Below are positions 7,422 to 15,722 of a stretch of DNA of 22,661 nt, piece after piece (the stretch's first letter is position 1; every line of letters begins with the position of its first letter). The stretch is from JAZDLC01 sp043802345. GTDB taxonomy: Bacteria > Planctomycetota > B15-G4 > JADJEK01. The notes below the pieces were generated by a model. That model was given only the letters and a program-made list of their open reading frames with translations. It had not been told where the DNA came from and ran no database searches. A program made the position numbers and the translations under genes. Where the stretch lies: contig JAZDLC010000290.1 of the NCBI GenBank assembly GCA_043802345.1, forward strand, positions 1-22,661, read 5' to 3'.

Positions 7422-9269
7422 GTGAGCGGCTCGGGTCCAGGGTTGGGGTGGGGGTGGTGGGTGGCTCTCGGGCGTGCTTCCTGGGCGGGCCGGGACCTGG
7501 GGTCCTCCCCCGTCCTGCCGCCGGCGCCAGCCGCGGCTGCGGAGCCGGCCTTTCCAGCGTCGTACGCCCGCCAGCTTTCCGGGATCAGGGGGCGTCTGCT
7601 CGAGGCGAACGGTAAGCCCGCGGCTGGCCTCGACGTGTCGCTGCTCGAGCTGCGGACCAAGGAGCTGTTCGGCCAGGAACTGACCGCCTTCGCTGGCAGC
7701 ATGGTCGAGCCGCGGGTCGAGATTGCCAAGGCCCGGACCGACGAAGCCGGCCGGTTCCTGCTGAGCGGCGCCCACGGGCGGGCGTTGCACGCCCTCGGCA
7801 TCGACCTCGGAGGCCCGCGGGCGAGCATGCGGGTGGTGGAGCTGACGCTGGCCCCGGCCAGGGTCACCGATCTGGGAGATATCCTGCGCGACCCGAACCT
7901 GGTGTTCGTCGGCCGCGTCGTGGATGAAGAGGAGCGGCCGATCCCGGGCGCGCGGATTCGCTCCGCCGCCGTGCCGGCGATGGTGATGATGACGGGGGTC
8001 CAGCACGTGCGCCGGGACGTCACGCTCCTCAAGCTGGAGGAGCCGGAGATGGTCCTCGAGATCCCGGACTGGGCCGGCCGCTGGTGGGAGCGCCTGCCGA
8101 TTCCGACCACCCACACCGACGGCGACGGTCACTTCAAGCTCGAGGGGGTTCCACGGGGTCTGATCACGACCTTTGTCGATCACGCGGGGTTCGTGGCGCG
8201 GGTGGTGGGACCGACGCCGACCGGGACCGGCGGTGAGCGGGATCTGGGAACGATCGTCTTGCCCGCCGGCAGGGAACTCGCCGTGACGGTGACGGACGCC
8301 GAGGGGAAGCCGGTGCCGACCGCGGAGGTGATCGCGGGTCCCGTATCGCCGCTGGGAAGCGTGGCTTTCTGCCGGAAGGCGGCCGCCACGGAAACCGCGG
8401 GCCGGTACGTTCTGGGCGCGCTGCCGGAGGATGATGAGCTGGCCGTGGCCGTGCGGGCCTCTGCCATCGATCCGTGGCAGATCCGGGCGCCGTTCGATGA
8501 CGCGAGCATCGAGTTCACCCTCCCTGGTGCGTATTCACTCACGGTGAACTTGTGGGACCAGAACCACGAACCGATCGTGGATGGGGAGATCCGGCTGTCA
8601 CCGTACTTCGTGTTCATCACCTCCGATGACCGCTCGATCGACCCGGACGTCGGCGTGCCGTACATGGCCCTGACCGACCTGCGCGGCGAATTCCATCTCA
8701 CCTACCTCACCGCGGGGAGGTACTCGTTCAACGTCTATCCGCGACTGCTGGGCGGCGACCTCATCGGATCCCTCTCCCTGCTCGAGAGTCCGGGGGAACT
8801 GGCCGCGGGATCGTTCCAGATCAGCACGGGTGAGGTCACCCGGCTCGAGATCCCGATCGTCACCGAGAAGTCGCTCGCGGGGTGCGTTGTCTTCGGAGAG
8901 GTCCGCGCCAACGGCGAACCGATGGTGGACGCTCGGGTGCAAGTGAACTGCCAGAAGGAACAGTGGGGGGAGGTCGACAGCAAGGGGCGCTACCTTGTCG
9001 AGGGTGTGGCGCCGGGCGAGGTCGAACTGGTGGTTCACTTCGTGGAGAAGAAGGGGAATACCACCATCTCCCAGGATGTGCTCCACGAGAACGTGACGCT
9101 CGTCATGGGACAGGAGCTGAGACGCGATTTCGACTTCACGACCCACACAGTTCGCGTGGAGGTCAGGCGTCGCGGCGGAGGCGATCCGGTCGAGGATACG
9201 CGGGTTTCGATCAAGGGGCTCTCTCCCGAGAATCGGGAGGCGAGCGTGCTCGGCATCACCCGGCTCTGA
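7422..9269 (+). CDS. exported protein of repeated carboxypeptidase-regulatory-like domains
   Basis: A 615-residue protein built of about six beta-sandwich repeats of the CarboxypepD_reg type (PF13620). They begin near residues 53 (GIRGRLLEANGKPAAG), 162 (FVGRVVDEEERPIPGA), 285 (LAVTVTDAEGKPVPTA), 370 (SLTVNLWDQNHEPIVDG), 485 (AGCVVFGEVRANGEPMVDA) and 580 (VRVEVRRRGGGDPVED). Each repeat closes with a D-x-x-G-x-(F/Y/L) strand pair such as TDEAGRFLL or DSKGRYLV. Such proteins are usually secreted or cell-surface. The start is doubtful: GTG at 7422 has no clear ribosome site and leads into a Trp/Gly-rich stretch and an Ala/Pro-rich one, at best a poor signal peptide. The last repeat stops abruptly. 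A one-base deletion near 9265 would continue it as SDGTVALDV to a stop at 9330, so the 3' end may be frameshifted. No enzymatic residues seen. Confidence 0.75.
   Translation: MSGSGPGLGWGWWVALGRASWAGRDLGSSPVLPPAPAAAAEPAFPASYARQLSGIRGRLLEANGKPAAGLDVSLLELRTKELFGQELTAFAGSMVEPRVEIAKARTDEAGRFLLSGAHGRALHALGIDLGGPRASMRVVELTLAPARVTDLGDILRDPNLVFVGRVVDEEERPIPGARIRSAAVPAMVMMTGVQHVRRDVTLLKLEEPEMVLEIPDWAGRWWERLPIPTTHTDGDGHFKLEGVPRGLITTFVDHAGFVARVVGPTPTGTGGERDLGTIVLPAGRELAVTVTDAEGKPVPTAEVIAGPVSPLGSVAFCRKAAATETAGRYVLGALPEDDELAVAVRASAIDPWQIRAPFDDASIEFTLPGAYSLTVNLWDQNHEPIVDGEIRLSPYFVFITSDDRSIDPDVGVPYMALTDLRGEFHLTYLTAGRYSFNVYPRLLGGDLIGSLSLLESPGELAAGSFQISTGEVTRLEIPIVTEKSLAGCVVFGEVRANGEPMVDARVQVNCQKEQWGEVDSKGRYLVEGVAPGEVELVVHFVEKKGNTTISQDVLHENVTLVMGQELRRDFDFTTHTVRVEVRRRGGGDPVEDTRVSIKGLSPENREASVLGITRL
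7440..7461 (+). other. potential G-quadruplex at the start of the carboxypeptidase-regulatory-like gene
   Basis: Four G-runs of 3, 4, 5 and 3 bases lie within 22 bases, separated by loops of 2, 1 and 4 bases, on the coding strand 18 bases after the presumed start. This fits the standard quadruplex pattern. Whether it forms or has any effect is unknown. Confidence 0.4.
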
Positions 9270-9376
9270 CGGGACGGTGGCGCTCGACGTTGCCGCGTCA
9301 TCCACCCGACCCTTCCTGGCGACATCATGAAATCCGTTCAGACGCATTGCATGATGAAAAGACCTCCTATTGATCT

Positions 9377-9410
9377 CATCACGGAACCTGCTTATCCGTA
9401 ATTGGTGATG
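9377..9410. repeat. nested inverted repeat upstream of the DUF234 ATPase
   Basis: CATCAC (9377-9382) pairs with GTGATG (9405-9410), and ACGGA (9381-9385) pairs with TCCGT (9395-9399), so together they can form one bulged hairpin. It lies in the 206-base gap before the ATPase and overlaps a putative promoter. It could be a terminator for the upstream gene or an operator. Confidence 0.3.
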
Positions 9411-9431
9411 GAACATTCCGCTGGGTATTCT
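9402..9431 (+). promoter_or_regulatory. possible promoter of the DUF234 ATPase gene
   Basis: TTGGTG (9402-9407) and TATTCT (9426-9431) are separated by 18 bases in a locally AT-rich stretch, which is unusual in this window. The gene starts at 9476. Confidence 0.35.
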
Positions 9432-9475
9432 ATCATGTTATCTGCTTCGACGGATTTCGAGATGAGGCGAACCGC

Positions 9476-10921
9476 ATGGGTGGATTCTTCGGTCGGGCCG
9501 ATGAGCTGGAGGGGCTGGCGGCTCTGACGCAGAAGTCCACCGCCAGTCTGGTGGCGGTCACCGGGCGCCGCCGCAACGGAAAGAGCCGGCTCATCGAAGA
9601 GTTCGCACGACGAAGTCGCGGATACCGCTTCCTCTCACTGTCCGCCCTCCCGCCGGAGCCGGGCGTCACCGAGGCCATGCAGCGTGATGCCATCGCCAGA
9701 TCGCTGGAGCGGAGTCTCGAGATTCCCCCCATCGCTCACTCGGACTGGAGTGACCTCTTCGCCCACATCGCTCACCACACGAGGCAGGGCCGATGGATCG
9801 TGCTGCTGGACGAGATCTCCTGGATGGCCCGGCGGGATCCGGCGTTCCTCGGCAAGCTCAAGACGGCCTGGGATCAGTCATTCAAGAAAAACGACCGGCT
9901 CATCCTCATCCTGTGCAGCTCGGTCTCGAGCTGGATCGAGCAGAACCTCCTTAGCAGTACGGGCTTCGTGGGACGCGTCTCCTGGACCGTTCGCCTGGAG
10001 CAACTGCCCCTCGAGGACTGTATCCTCTTCCCCGGGCTGCGACCGTCGACGCACTCGACGTATGACGTGCTCAAGATGCTGGCGGTGACCGGGGGAGTGC
10101 CGAAATACCTCGAAGAGCTTCTCTCCGGGATGACAGCGGAACAGAACATCCGCCGACTCTGCTTCGAGCCCGAGGGTCTTCTCTTCAACGAGTTCGATCA
10201 GATCTTCCACTCGCTGTTCGAGGGGAGAAGCGAGCTCTATCGGCGGATCGTCGCCGCTCTCGTCACGACCCGATTGGATCTGGGCAGCCTATGCAAGGCC
10301 CTCGGGATCCAGAAGAGCGGCGTGGTCGGGTCGTACCTCAACGACCTGGTGACGGCAGGTTTCCTGGCCAGGGATCCCGCCTGGGAGCTGCGAAGCGGCA
10401 AGCTCAAGCGCCAGTACCGGTACCGGATTCGAGACAACTACCTGCGATTCTTCCTGCGTTACGTCGATCCACGCCGACCCGAGATCGAGCAGAAGCGAGT
10501 CAGCGCCAAGCCGCTCGAGACCCTTCGCGGTTGGGACAGCGTGATCGGGCTCCAGTTCGAGAACCTGGTGCTCCAGAACCGCCACTTCGTCTGGCGGCAG
10601 TGCGGATTGACCCCCGGGGAAATCGCGCAGGACGGTCCGTTCTTCCAGACCCCCACGACTCGTCGCCGGGGATGCCAGGTCGATTATCTGATCCAGACCA
10701 CCCAGGGACCGATCTTCCTCTGTGAGATCAAGTTCCATCGGGGCGAGGTCCGTCCCCGGGTCATCGCCGACGTTCAAGAGAAGCTCCGGAGGCTCGTCAA
10801 GCCGAGACAGACATCGATCTTCCCCGTGCTCATTCACGTGGGTGGCGTGTCGCCGACGGTCATCGAGTCCGGATTCTTCACGCGGGTCATCGACTTCGGG
10901 GAGGCGCTTGCGGTTCGTTAG
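9476..10921 (+). CDS. ATPase_2-family P-loop ATPase with C-terminal DUF234 (PD-(D/E)XK nuclease-like) domain
   Basis: A 481-residue protein of the archaeal-type AAA ATPase family (PF01637) with a DUF234 tail (PF03008). It opens with FFGRADELEGL, the family's usual N-terminus. Walker A is GRRRNGKS (30-37), Walker B is WIVLLDE with D112-E113, and a sensor strand LILILCSS is at 142-149. A winged-helix-like part at about 255-325 (LGSLCKALGIQKSGVVGSYL) is followed by FEN (E362), VDYLI (D403) and CEIKF (E417, K419), the spacing expected of a PD-(D/E)XK fold. The start is supported by GAGG 8 bases upstream (9464-9467). The family is abundant in archaea and patchy in bacteria; its cellular role is not well established. 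It stands alone here with its own likely promoter, so acquisition by transfer is plausible. Confidence 0.88.
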   Translation: MGGFFGRADELEGLAALTQKSTASLVAVTGRRRNGKSRLIEEFARRSRGYRFLSLSALPPEPGVTEAMQRDAIARSLERSLEIPPIAHSDWSDLFAHIAHHTRQGRWIVLLDEISWMARRDPAFLGKLKTAWDQSFKKNDRLILILCSSVSSWIEQNLLSSTGFVGRVSWTVRLEQLPLEDCILFPGLRPSTHSTYDVLKMLAVTGGVPKYLEELLSGMTAEQNIRRLCFEPEGLLFNEFDQIFHSLFEGRSELYRRIVAALVTTRLDLGSLCKALGIQKSGVVGSYLNDLVTAGFLARDPAWELRSGKLKRQYRYRIRDNYLRFFLRYVDPRRPEIEQKRVSAKPLETLRGWDSVIGLQFENLVLQNRHFVWRQCGLTPGEIAQDGPFFQTPTTRRRGCQVDYLIQTTQGPIFLCEIKFHRGEVRPRVIADVQEKLRRLVKPRQTSIFPVLIHVGGVSPTVIESGFFTRVIDFGEALAVR

Positions 10922-11040
10922 CTTGTCCTGACTCCGTATCATGGGGTTGCCATCATTGGATGGTGCCGGTGCTCCGTCGCGTTCGCGCCGGACGGCGACC
11001 AGCACGCAAGCCGCGGAGAATGGAGGGCTGGGCAACCGGG

Positions 11041-12237
11041 ATGAGCAGGCTCTGGTATCGCTGCTGGCACTGGCTCTGCACGCGCATCTACTTTGAGCGC
11101 GTCACGGTTCTTCATCCGGAGCGCCTGCCGAAAGACGGTCCGGTGCTGTATGTCGGTCTGCACCGCAACGGAGCGGTGGACGGGTTCGTCTATCATCAGC
11201 TTGCTCCGCGCGGCGTCTTCCTGATCTCGACCCAACTGCTCCGGAGTTTCTTCGGGCGTCTGTTCTTCAGCGGCATCGCCGTCGCGCGGAAGCAGGACGA
11301 GGAGGACCGCACGCAGAACGAAGCCGCGCTCAGTCAATGCACTCGACTCCTCGCTGATGGCGGGCAGTTGATCATTCTCCCGGAAGGCACGAGTTCGCTC
11401 GGACCTCGCCATCTGCCGTTCAAGGCCGGAGCCGCCGGCATCGCGGTGGACGCCATGGCGCGTGGCGTTCCGCTTCGGATCGTGCCGCTCGGGATTCACT
11501 ATGAGCGGGCGTGGGCCTTTCGCAGTAGAGTCGAAGTCGTGGTGGGCGAGTCGATTCCGACGGAGATGTCCGCCGGCTTGAGCGAGCTCGGGAGGATCAA
11601 GGAATTGAAGCGGCGCATGACCACCGCTCTGGAATCCGTGGGAGTGAACTTCCCCTCAGCCGAAGCGCAGCTGAATGCGGAACGCTTTGCCTACGCCATG
11701 ACGCTCGGCACGCCGCGCAGCTACTTCGATTCACTCAAGTCACTCGAGTCCCGCATGCCCGGTGCCTTGCTTGCGCAGTGGAATGGATTCTCGGGCGAGA
11801 TCGCATCCCGCCGCGTGCTGTTTCATCAGGGTGTGCCGCTGTTTCCAGCCGGATCGTGTTGGCTCTACGCGCTGCCGCTGCTCCTGCTCGGGCCGATCGT
11901 GCTGGCGGGCGCCTTGCTCAATCTCCCGCCGGCGCTCGCTGCATGGCTGGCGGCCCGCAGGTTTGCCGACGGTCGGAATGTCATCGCGCTGTGGCGGATT
12001 CTCGTCGGGCTGCCGGTGTTCCTGCTCTGGTTCTCCCTTGTTGCTGCTTCGCTCGCGGTCTTTGCTGGTTGGTCGTGGTCGGTGGTCTACGCGCTGGTCT
12101 CGTTGCTTGCGCTGAAGTCCGTCTATCGCGCGAAAAAACTCGCCGTCACCGTCTGGAACGGACTTGCGCATCGTGACCTCATCGGGCGCGCGCATGAGTT
12201 CCACCATGCGGTCATGGAAACGGTGGCCGAGGAATGA
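11041..12237 (+). CDS. PlsC-type (lyso)phospholipid/glycerol acyltransferase with C-terminal membrane segments
   Basis: A 398-residue protein. The N-terminal half is an acyltransferase domain (PF01553). The catalytic His/Asp motif is H41-RNGAV-D47, with five rather than the classical four residues between, a spacing I know from some GPAT-like relatives. Next come ILPEGTSS (112-119), PFKAGAAGIA (126-135) and VPLGIHYE (148-155). The C-terminal half has three to four membrane segments around residues 255-355 (LYALPLLLLGPIVLAG, RILVGLPVFLLWFSLVAA, VVYALVSLLAL). It should transfer an acyl chain from acyl-CoA or acyl-ACP to a glycerol- or lyso-lipid at the membrane. ATG at 11041 was chosen because it starts just before the fold; in-frame ATGs at 10960 and 11020 would add an Arg-rich tail. 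It overlaps the next gene by 4 bases. First gene of a three-gene operon. Confidence 0.85.
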   Translation: MSRLWYRCWHWLCTRIYFERVTVLHPERLPKDGPVLYVGLHRNGAVDGFVYHQLAPRGVFLISTQLLRSFFGRLFFSGIAVARKQDEEDRTQNEAALSQCTRLLADGGQLIILPEGTSSLGPRHLPFKAGAAGIAVDAMARGVPLRIVPLGIHYERAWAFRSRVEVVVGESIPTEMSAGLSELGRIKELKRRMTTALESVGVNFPSAEAQLNAERFAYAMTLGTPRSYFDSLKSLESRMPGALLAQWNGFSGEIASRRVLFHQGVPLFPAGSCWLYALPLLLLGPIVLAGALLNLPPALAAWLAARRFADGRNVIALWRILVGLPVFLLWFSLVAASLAVFAGWSWSVVYALVSLLALKSVYRAKKLAVTVWNGLAHRDLIGRAHEFHHAVMETVAEE

Positions 12238-13115
12238 ACTCGTCCCGCATGAGGAAGCTCCTCCCGCACGAATGGTTCTTCGGCACGTTCCTTCTCACTC
12301 AATGGTTGAGGCTGGTGGTCGGCGCCGGTCCGTTGGATCGCGATGCGTTGCTCTACTTCGTGCTCCTGCTGGTAAACGTGCTCATGATCGCACGGTGCCA
12401 GCGCCGCGCGACCGCCGTGCGCTGGCATCTGCGCCTGTGGTTCTATCCGGTGGCGATGAACGTCGCATTCTTCTCGATGGGTTCCTCCGTGCTCAAAGTC
12501 GCGCCGCACAAGGTTGACGCGGTGCTGGCGGGAATCGATCGGGGGCTGTTTGGAGAGTTGCTCAGCGCCCGGGCGGAAGCAGTGGCGACCCCGTGGCTCA
12601 CGGAATGTCTCAGCTTCTGCTATCTGCTGTTCTTTCCCTACCTGCTGCTCAGCTGGCTCCACTATGCCCGCCGCGGACTGCCGCTGCTGCGCAAGCTGAT
12701 GGTCGGCATGTTCACCATCTACGGCCTCGGATTCCTGGGCTACTCGCTGGTTCCCGCGAGCGGACCGCACCTCGCGGCGCCGGACGCATTCTCGGCGCCG
12801 CTCACGGGATGGGCGATGGCACGGTTCAATGCGTTCGTCGTCGCGAACGGCAGCAACGGCGTAGACGTTTTCCCGAGCCTGCACTGCGGAATCTCCGCCT
12901 TTCTCCTGCTTTTCGACCGTCAAAACGCGCGTTGGCGTTACCGGCTTTGCCTCGTGCCCTGCGCCGGCTTGTGGATCGCGACGATCTACCTGCGGTACCA
13001 TTACTTCGTGGATGTCGTCGCAGGCTTCTCGTTGGCGGCGTTCGGTCTGTGGGTCACAAAACGATGGGATGAACTCACTCCCGTGAGCTCGGAAGAATCC
13101 ACAACCGGGGCGTGA
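12234..13115 (+). CDS. PAP2_3-type membrane phosphatase / inositolphosphotransferase-like protein
   Basis: A 293-residue polytopic membrane protein with about six hydrophobic segments. It carries the second and third motifs of the PAP2 superfamily: PSLHCG (H217) and RYHYFVD (R254, H256, D260). The form of these motifs, with RxHYxxD near the C-terminus, matches PF14378, the group containing fungal and bacterial inositol-phosphorylceramide-synthase-like proteins, rather than plain PAP2 phosphatases. A clear KxxxxxxRP first motif is not seen, as is usual for that group. It should remove or transfer a phosphate or phospho-alcohol on a lipid at the membrane. ATGA overlap with the acyltransferase stop and a 3-base gap to the next gene indicate tight translational coupling. 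The actual substrate is unknown. Confidence 0.85.
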   Translation: MNSSRMRKLLPHEWFFGTFLLTQWLRLVVGAGPLDRDALLYFVLLLVNVLMIARCQRRATAVRWHLRLWFYPVAMNVAFFSMGSSVLKVAPHKVDAVLAGIDRGLFGELLSARAEAVATPWLTECLSFCYLLFFPYLLLSWLHYARRGLPLLRKLMVGMFTIYGLGFLGYSLVPASGPHLAAPDAFSAPLTGWAMARFNAFVVANGSNGVDVFPSLHCGISAFLLLFDRQNARWRYRLCLVPCAGLWIATIYLRYHYFVDVVAGFSLAAFGLWVTKRWDELTPVSSEESTTGA

Positions 13116-13118
13116 TCC

Positions 13119-15689
13119 ATGACATACACGATGAGCTTCGATGACCCGCGCGCTCAGCGACTCGAACTGAGTGGCGGCAAGGGGGCGAATCTCGCAATCC
13201 TCAGAGAGCGCGGCTTTCCGGTGCCGGTCGGCTTCATCGTTGCCGCGGACGTCTATCGTGAGTTCATCGCCGGCGCGGATGGATTGCTTTCCCGTGTGGA
13301 AGCGCTGCCGTTTTACGATTCATCCGCGTTGCGTGCCGCTTGCGCGGCGCTGCAGGCGGAACTCTCACGCCTGCCGCTTCCGTGGCGCGCCTTGAATGAG
13401 ATCACCGAACAGCTCGGGCGATTTCCCGAGGGCACGGCGTTCTCCGTGCGTTCTTCCTCCACGATGGAGGACCTCCCGGGTGCGGCGTTTGCCGGACTGC
13501 ACGCGACCTTCCTGAACGTGGTCAGTGTGGCCGATGTGATGGATCGCGTGTGTGGCTGTTTCGTGTCGCTCTGGGCGGACCGGGCGATCGCGTATCGGCA
13601 CCAGCAGGGCTTCGATCATTCCATGGCCGTAATGGCCGTCGTCGTTCAGCAGATGGTGCCAAGCGAGGTTGCGGGGGTCGGTTTCAGCGTCAATCCGGTC
13701 GGCGGTCAACTCGGCGAGATGGTCATCAATTCGAACTTCGGCCTCGGTGAATCCGTCGTGAGCGGAGAGGGCGAGATCGACCAGTGGATCATCGACAAGG
13801 CCACGCGTGCCGTTTGCTCCGCCAGCATCGGGAGCAAGTCGCGTCAGATCGTCAGCTCCGCATCGGGTACCCGCGAAATCGAGATCGACGCGGCGGCGGG
13901 CGCGGAGCCGAGCTTGTGTGCGGAGCAATTGAAGCAACTCGCTGACTTGCTGGTGCGGGTCGAGGAGAGCTACGCCTTTCCGCAAGATATCGAATGGGCG
14001 TTCGCCGACGGCGAACTCTGGCTGCTCCAATCGCGGCCGATCACGACCATTCCGCCGCGTTGGACCCGGGATGAATCCGCCGAGCGATTTTCGAATGTCA
14101 TCACGCCGCTGACGTGGGATTTCGTCGAGTCGGGCTTTCATCGCTCCTTGAATCACTCATTCGGATTGCTCGGGTTTCCGCGTCTCCAGGGCAAGTGGTT
14201 CGCGATGTTCGGCCACTACATCTACGGCAACCAAAACGCTGTCGAACTCTACTTGCATCGAGCGCCCTTCGCTGTCCGGTCCCTGGAGGAATTGCGGGCT
14301 GCGATTCCGGGGCTGCGGCAACAGTTCTCGTGGGTGCAGGAACTGCCCGTCGCATGGTTGCGGGACCTCGACCATTACCTCATCACACTGGGCCGGTTCG
14401 AGGCGGAGCCGCTCGGGGGCAGAACGGCGTTGGAGATCTGGCGGCACGTCCTCGCCGTGAACGAGCATGGCGCGCAGTACTTCCTGCCGAACATCGCGAT
14501 CTCCATCGCGCACGGCACAATCTACCGGATTCTGCACGGTCTGCTGAAACTGGCGATCGGACCTGCCGACGCGGACGCGTCTTTCGATCACTTGATGGCC
14601 TGGTGCGAAACCAAGACCGGGCAGATCAACAAGGAGTTGTTCGAACTCGCCGGGATCGCGCGCCGGGATCGGACGCTGGCGGAGCAGATCTCCGGGACGG
14701 ATTCCCGCGAGTTGATTCAGGGTGGAGCGCTGACTGGAGTCCCTGAGTTCGGCGAGCGGTTCGAGCGATTCTTGCGCGATCACGGACATCGCGAGGTGGA
14801 TTTCGATGCCTACGCGGCAACGTGGTCCGAGGTTCCTTGGATCGTGCTCGACAACATCCGCCTCATCCTCCAGACGCCGATGGAGCGCACTCCGGCGGAA
14901 AAGGAGCGTGAGTTGAAGATTCGCGCGCAGCAGGCCGAAGTGACGTTGTTCGAGAAGCTTCCACCGGACCTGCATTTCTTCTTCCACGAACTGGTGCGGT
15001 TGGCTCGACTCTACACGAGTCTCGACGATCTCGAACACTACCAGACGACGCGACTGACTCCCGCACTGCGGCGCGGACTCCGCGCATTGGGTGAACACCT
15101 CGTGAAGCGCGGCGTGCTGGCGGAACCGATGGAGGTGTTCTTCGCCCATGAAGAGCAGATGGAGCGCGCGCTGACCGAGGATTCGCGGGTTGGTTGGAGC
15201 CTATTCACGACGCAGGTGCGCGAGAATCGGGAGGCATACCTCGCGGACAGGGCGCGCAGACCGGAATGGATCCTCGGGCAAGGCGACGCGGCGGGTCATG
15301 CGCCGGCGGAACGTGGTGACGTGCTGACCGGACTTGCGGGCAGTCCGGGCGTCGCCGAGGGGCCGGTGTTCCTGGTGCTGGTGCCGGATGATTTTGTGGC
15401 GTTTCCAAGGGGCGCGGTGCTGGTGGCGCGGACAACGAATCCGACCTGGACGCCTTTGTTCTACAGTGCCGCGGCTGTCGTGACCGAGAGCGGCGGACCC
15501 CTGTCGCACGGTGCCGTGACAGCGCGTGAGATGCACATTCCGGCGGTGATGTCGGTGAAGGATTCACTGACGCGACTGCAAAACGGCCAGCGTGTGCGCG
15601 TAGACGGCGCGGCAGGCCGGGTCGAGTTGCTGAGTACGGTGCCGCGTCACTTTCCACCGGATTCACCCACCTCCCTGGACGGGCGGTAG
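13119..15689 (+). CDS. PEP-synthase / rifampicin-phosphotransferase-like dikinase
   Basis: An 856-residue protein with the order ATP-grasp, middle domain, swivelling His domain. The N-terminal part (PF01326) has GGKGAN (19-24), RSSSTMEDLPGAAFAG (111-126) and IEWAF...LWLLQSRPI (about 289-307). The C-terminal part (PF00391) has GGPLSHGAVTARE with the phosphorylated His at H797. The middle region (about 320-700) is helical and lacks the TIM-barrel PEP/pyruvate domain of true PEP synthase. Domain order and length are those of rifampicin phosphotransferase (about 865 residues), which moves the beta-phosphate of ATP onto a hydroxyl. The middle domain, which sets the substrate, is not recognisable as rifampicin-binding, and the context is lipid genes, so a lipid, polyol or other alcohol is a more likely acceptor. 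A GGGG run sits 8 bases before the ATG. Last gene of the operon. Confidence 0.85.
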   Translation: MTYTMSFDDPRAQRLELSGGKGANLAILRERGFPVPVGFIVAADVYREFIAGADGLLSRVEALPFYDSSALRAACAALQAELSRLPLPWRALNEITEQLGRFPEGTAFSVRSSSTMEDLPGAAFAGLHATFLNVVSVADVMDRVCGCFVSLWADRAIAYRHQQGFDHSMAVMAVVVQQMVPSEVAGVGFSVNPVGGQLGEMVINSNFGLGESVVSGEGEIDQWIIDKATRAVCSASIGSKSRQIVSSASGTREIEIDAAAGAEPSLCAEQLKQLADLLVRVEESYAFPQDIEWAFADGELWLLQSRPITTIPPRWTRDESAERFSNVITPLTWDFVESGFHRSLNHSFGLLGFPRLQGKWFAMFGHYIYGNQNAVELYLHRAPFAVRSLEELRAAIPGLRQQFSWVQELPVAWLRDLDHYLITLGRFEAEPLGGRTALEIWRHVLAVNEHGAQYFLPNIAISIAHGTIYRILHGLLKLAIGPADADASFDHLMAWCETKTGQINKELFELAGIARRDRTLAEQISGTDSRELIQGGALTGVPEFGERFERFLRDHGHREVDFDAYAATWSEVPWIVLDNIRLILQTPMERTPAEKERELKIRAQQAEVTLFEKLPPDLHFFFHELVRLARLYTSLDDLEHYQTTRLTPALRRGLRALGEHLVKRGVLAEPMEVFFAHEEQMERALTEDSRVGWSLFTTQVRENREAYLADRARRPEWILGQGDAAGHAPAERGDVLTGLAGSPGVAEGPVFLVLVPDDFVAFPRGAVLVARTTNPTWTPLFYSAAAVVTESGGPLSHGAVTAREMHIPAVMSVKDSLTRLQNGQRVRVDGAAGRVELLSTVPRHFPPDSPTSLDGR

Positions 15690-15694
15690 CGGCG

Positions 15695-15722
15695 GAAGCC
15701 GGAGGAAACTGTCGCGGCACCG
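15695..15722 (+). repeat. 28-bp direct repeat, copy 1
   Basis: Matches copy 2 at 19679-19706 at 26 of 28 positions in the same orientation (shared cores CCGGAGGAA and CTGTCGCGGCACCG). It lies just after the dikinase stop codon and upstream of a short orphan frame. Confidence 0.7.

Noticed and set aside
14157..15149. A 330-codon minus-strand frame
   Set aside because: Antisense to the dikinase, which has clear motifs before and after this region.
13119..15689. Annotating the dikinase as a rifampicin-resistance gene or as PEP synthase
   Set aside because: The architecture fits a phosphotransferase, but there is no TIM barrel for PEP synthase and no visible evidence of a rifampicin site; the neighbours point to lipids.
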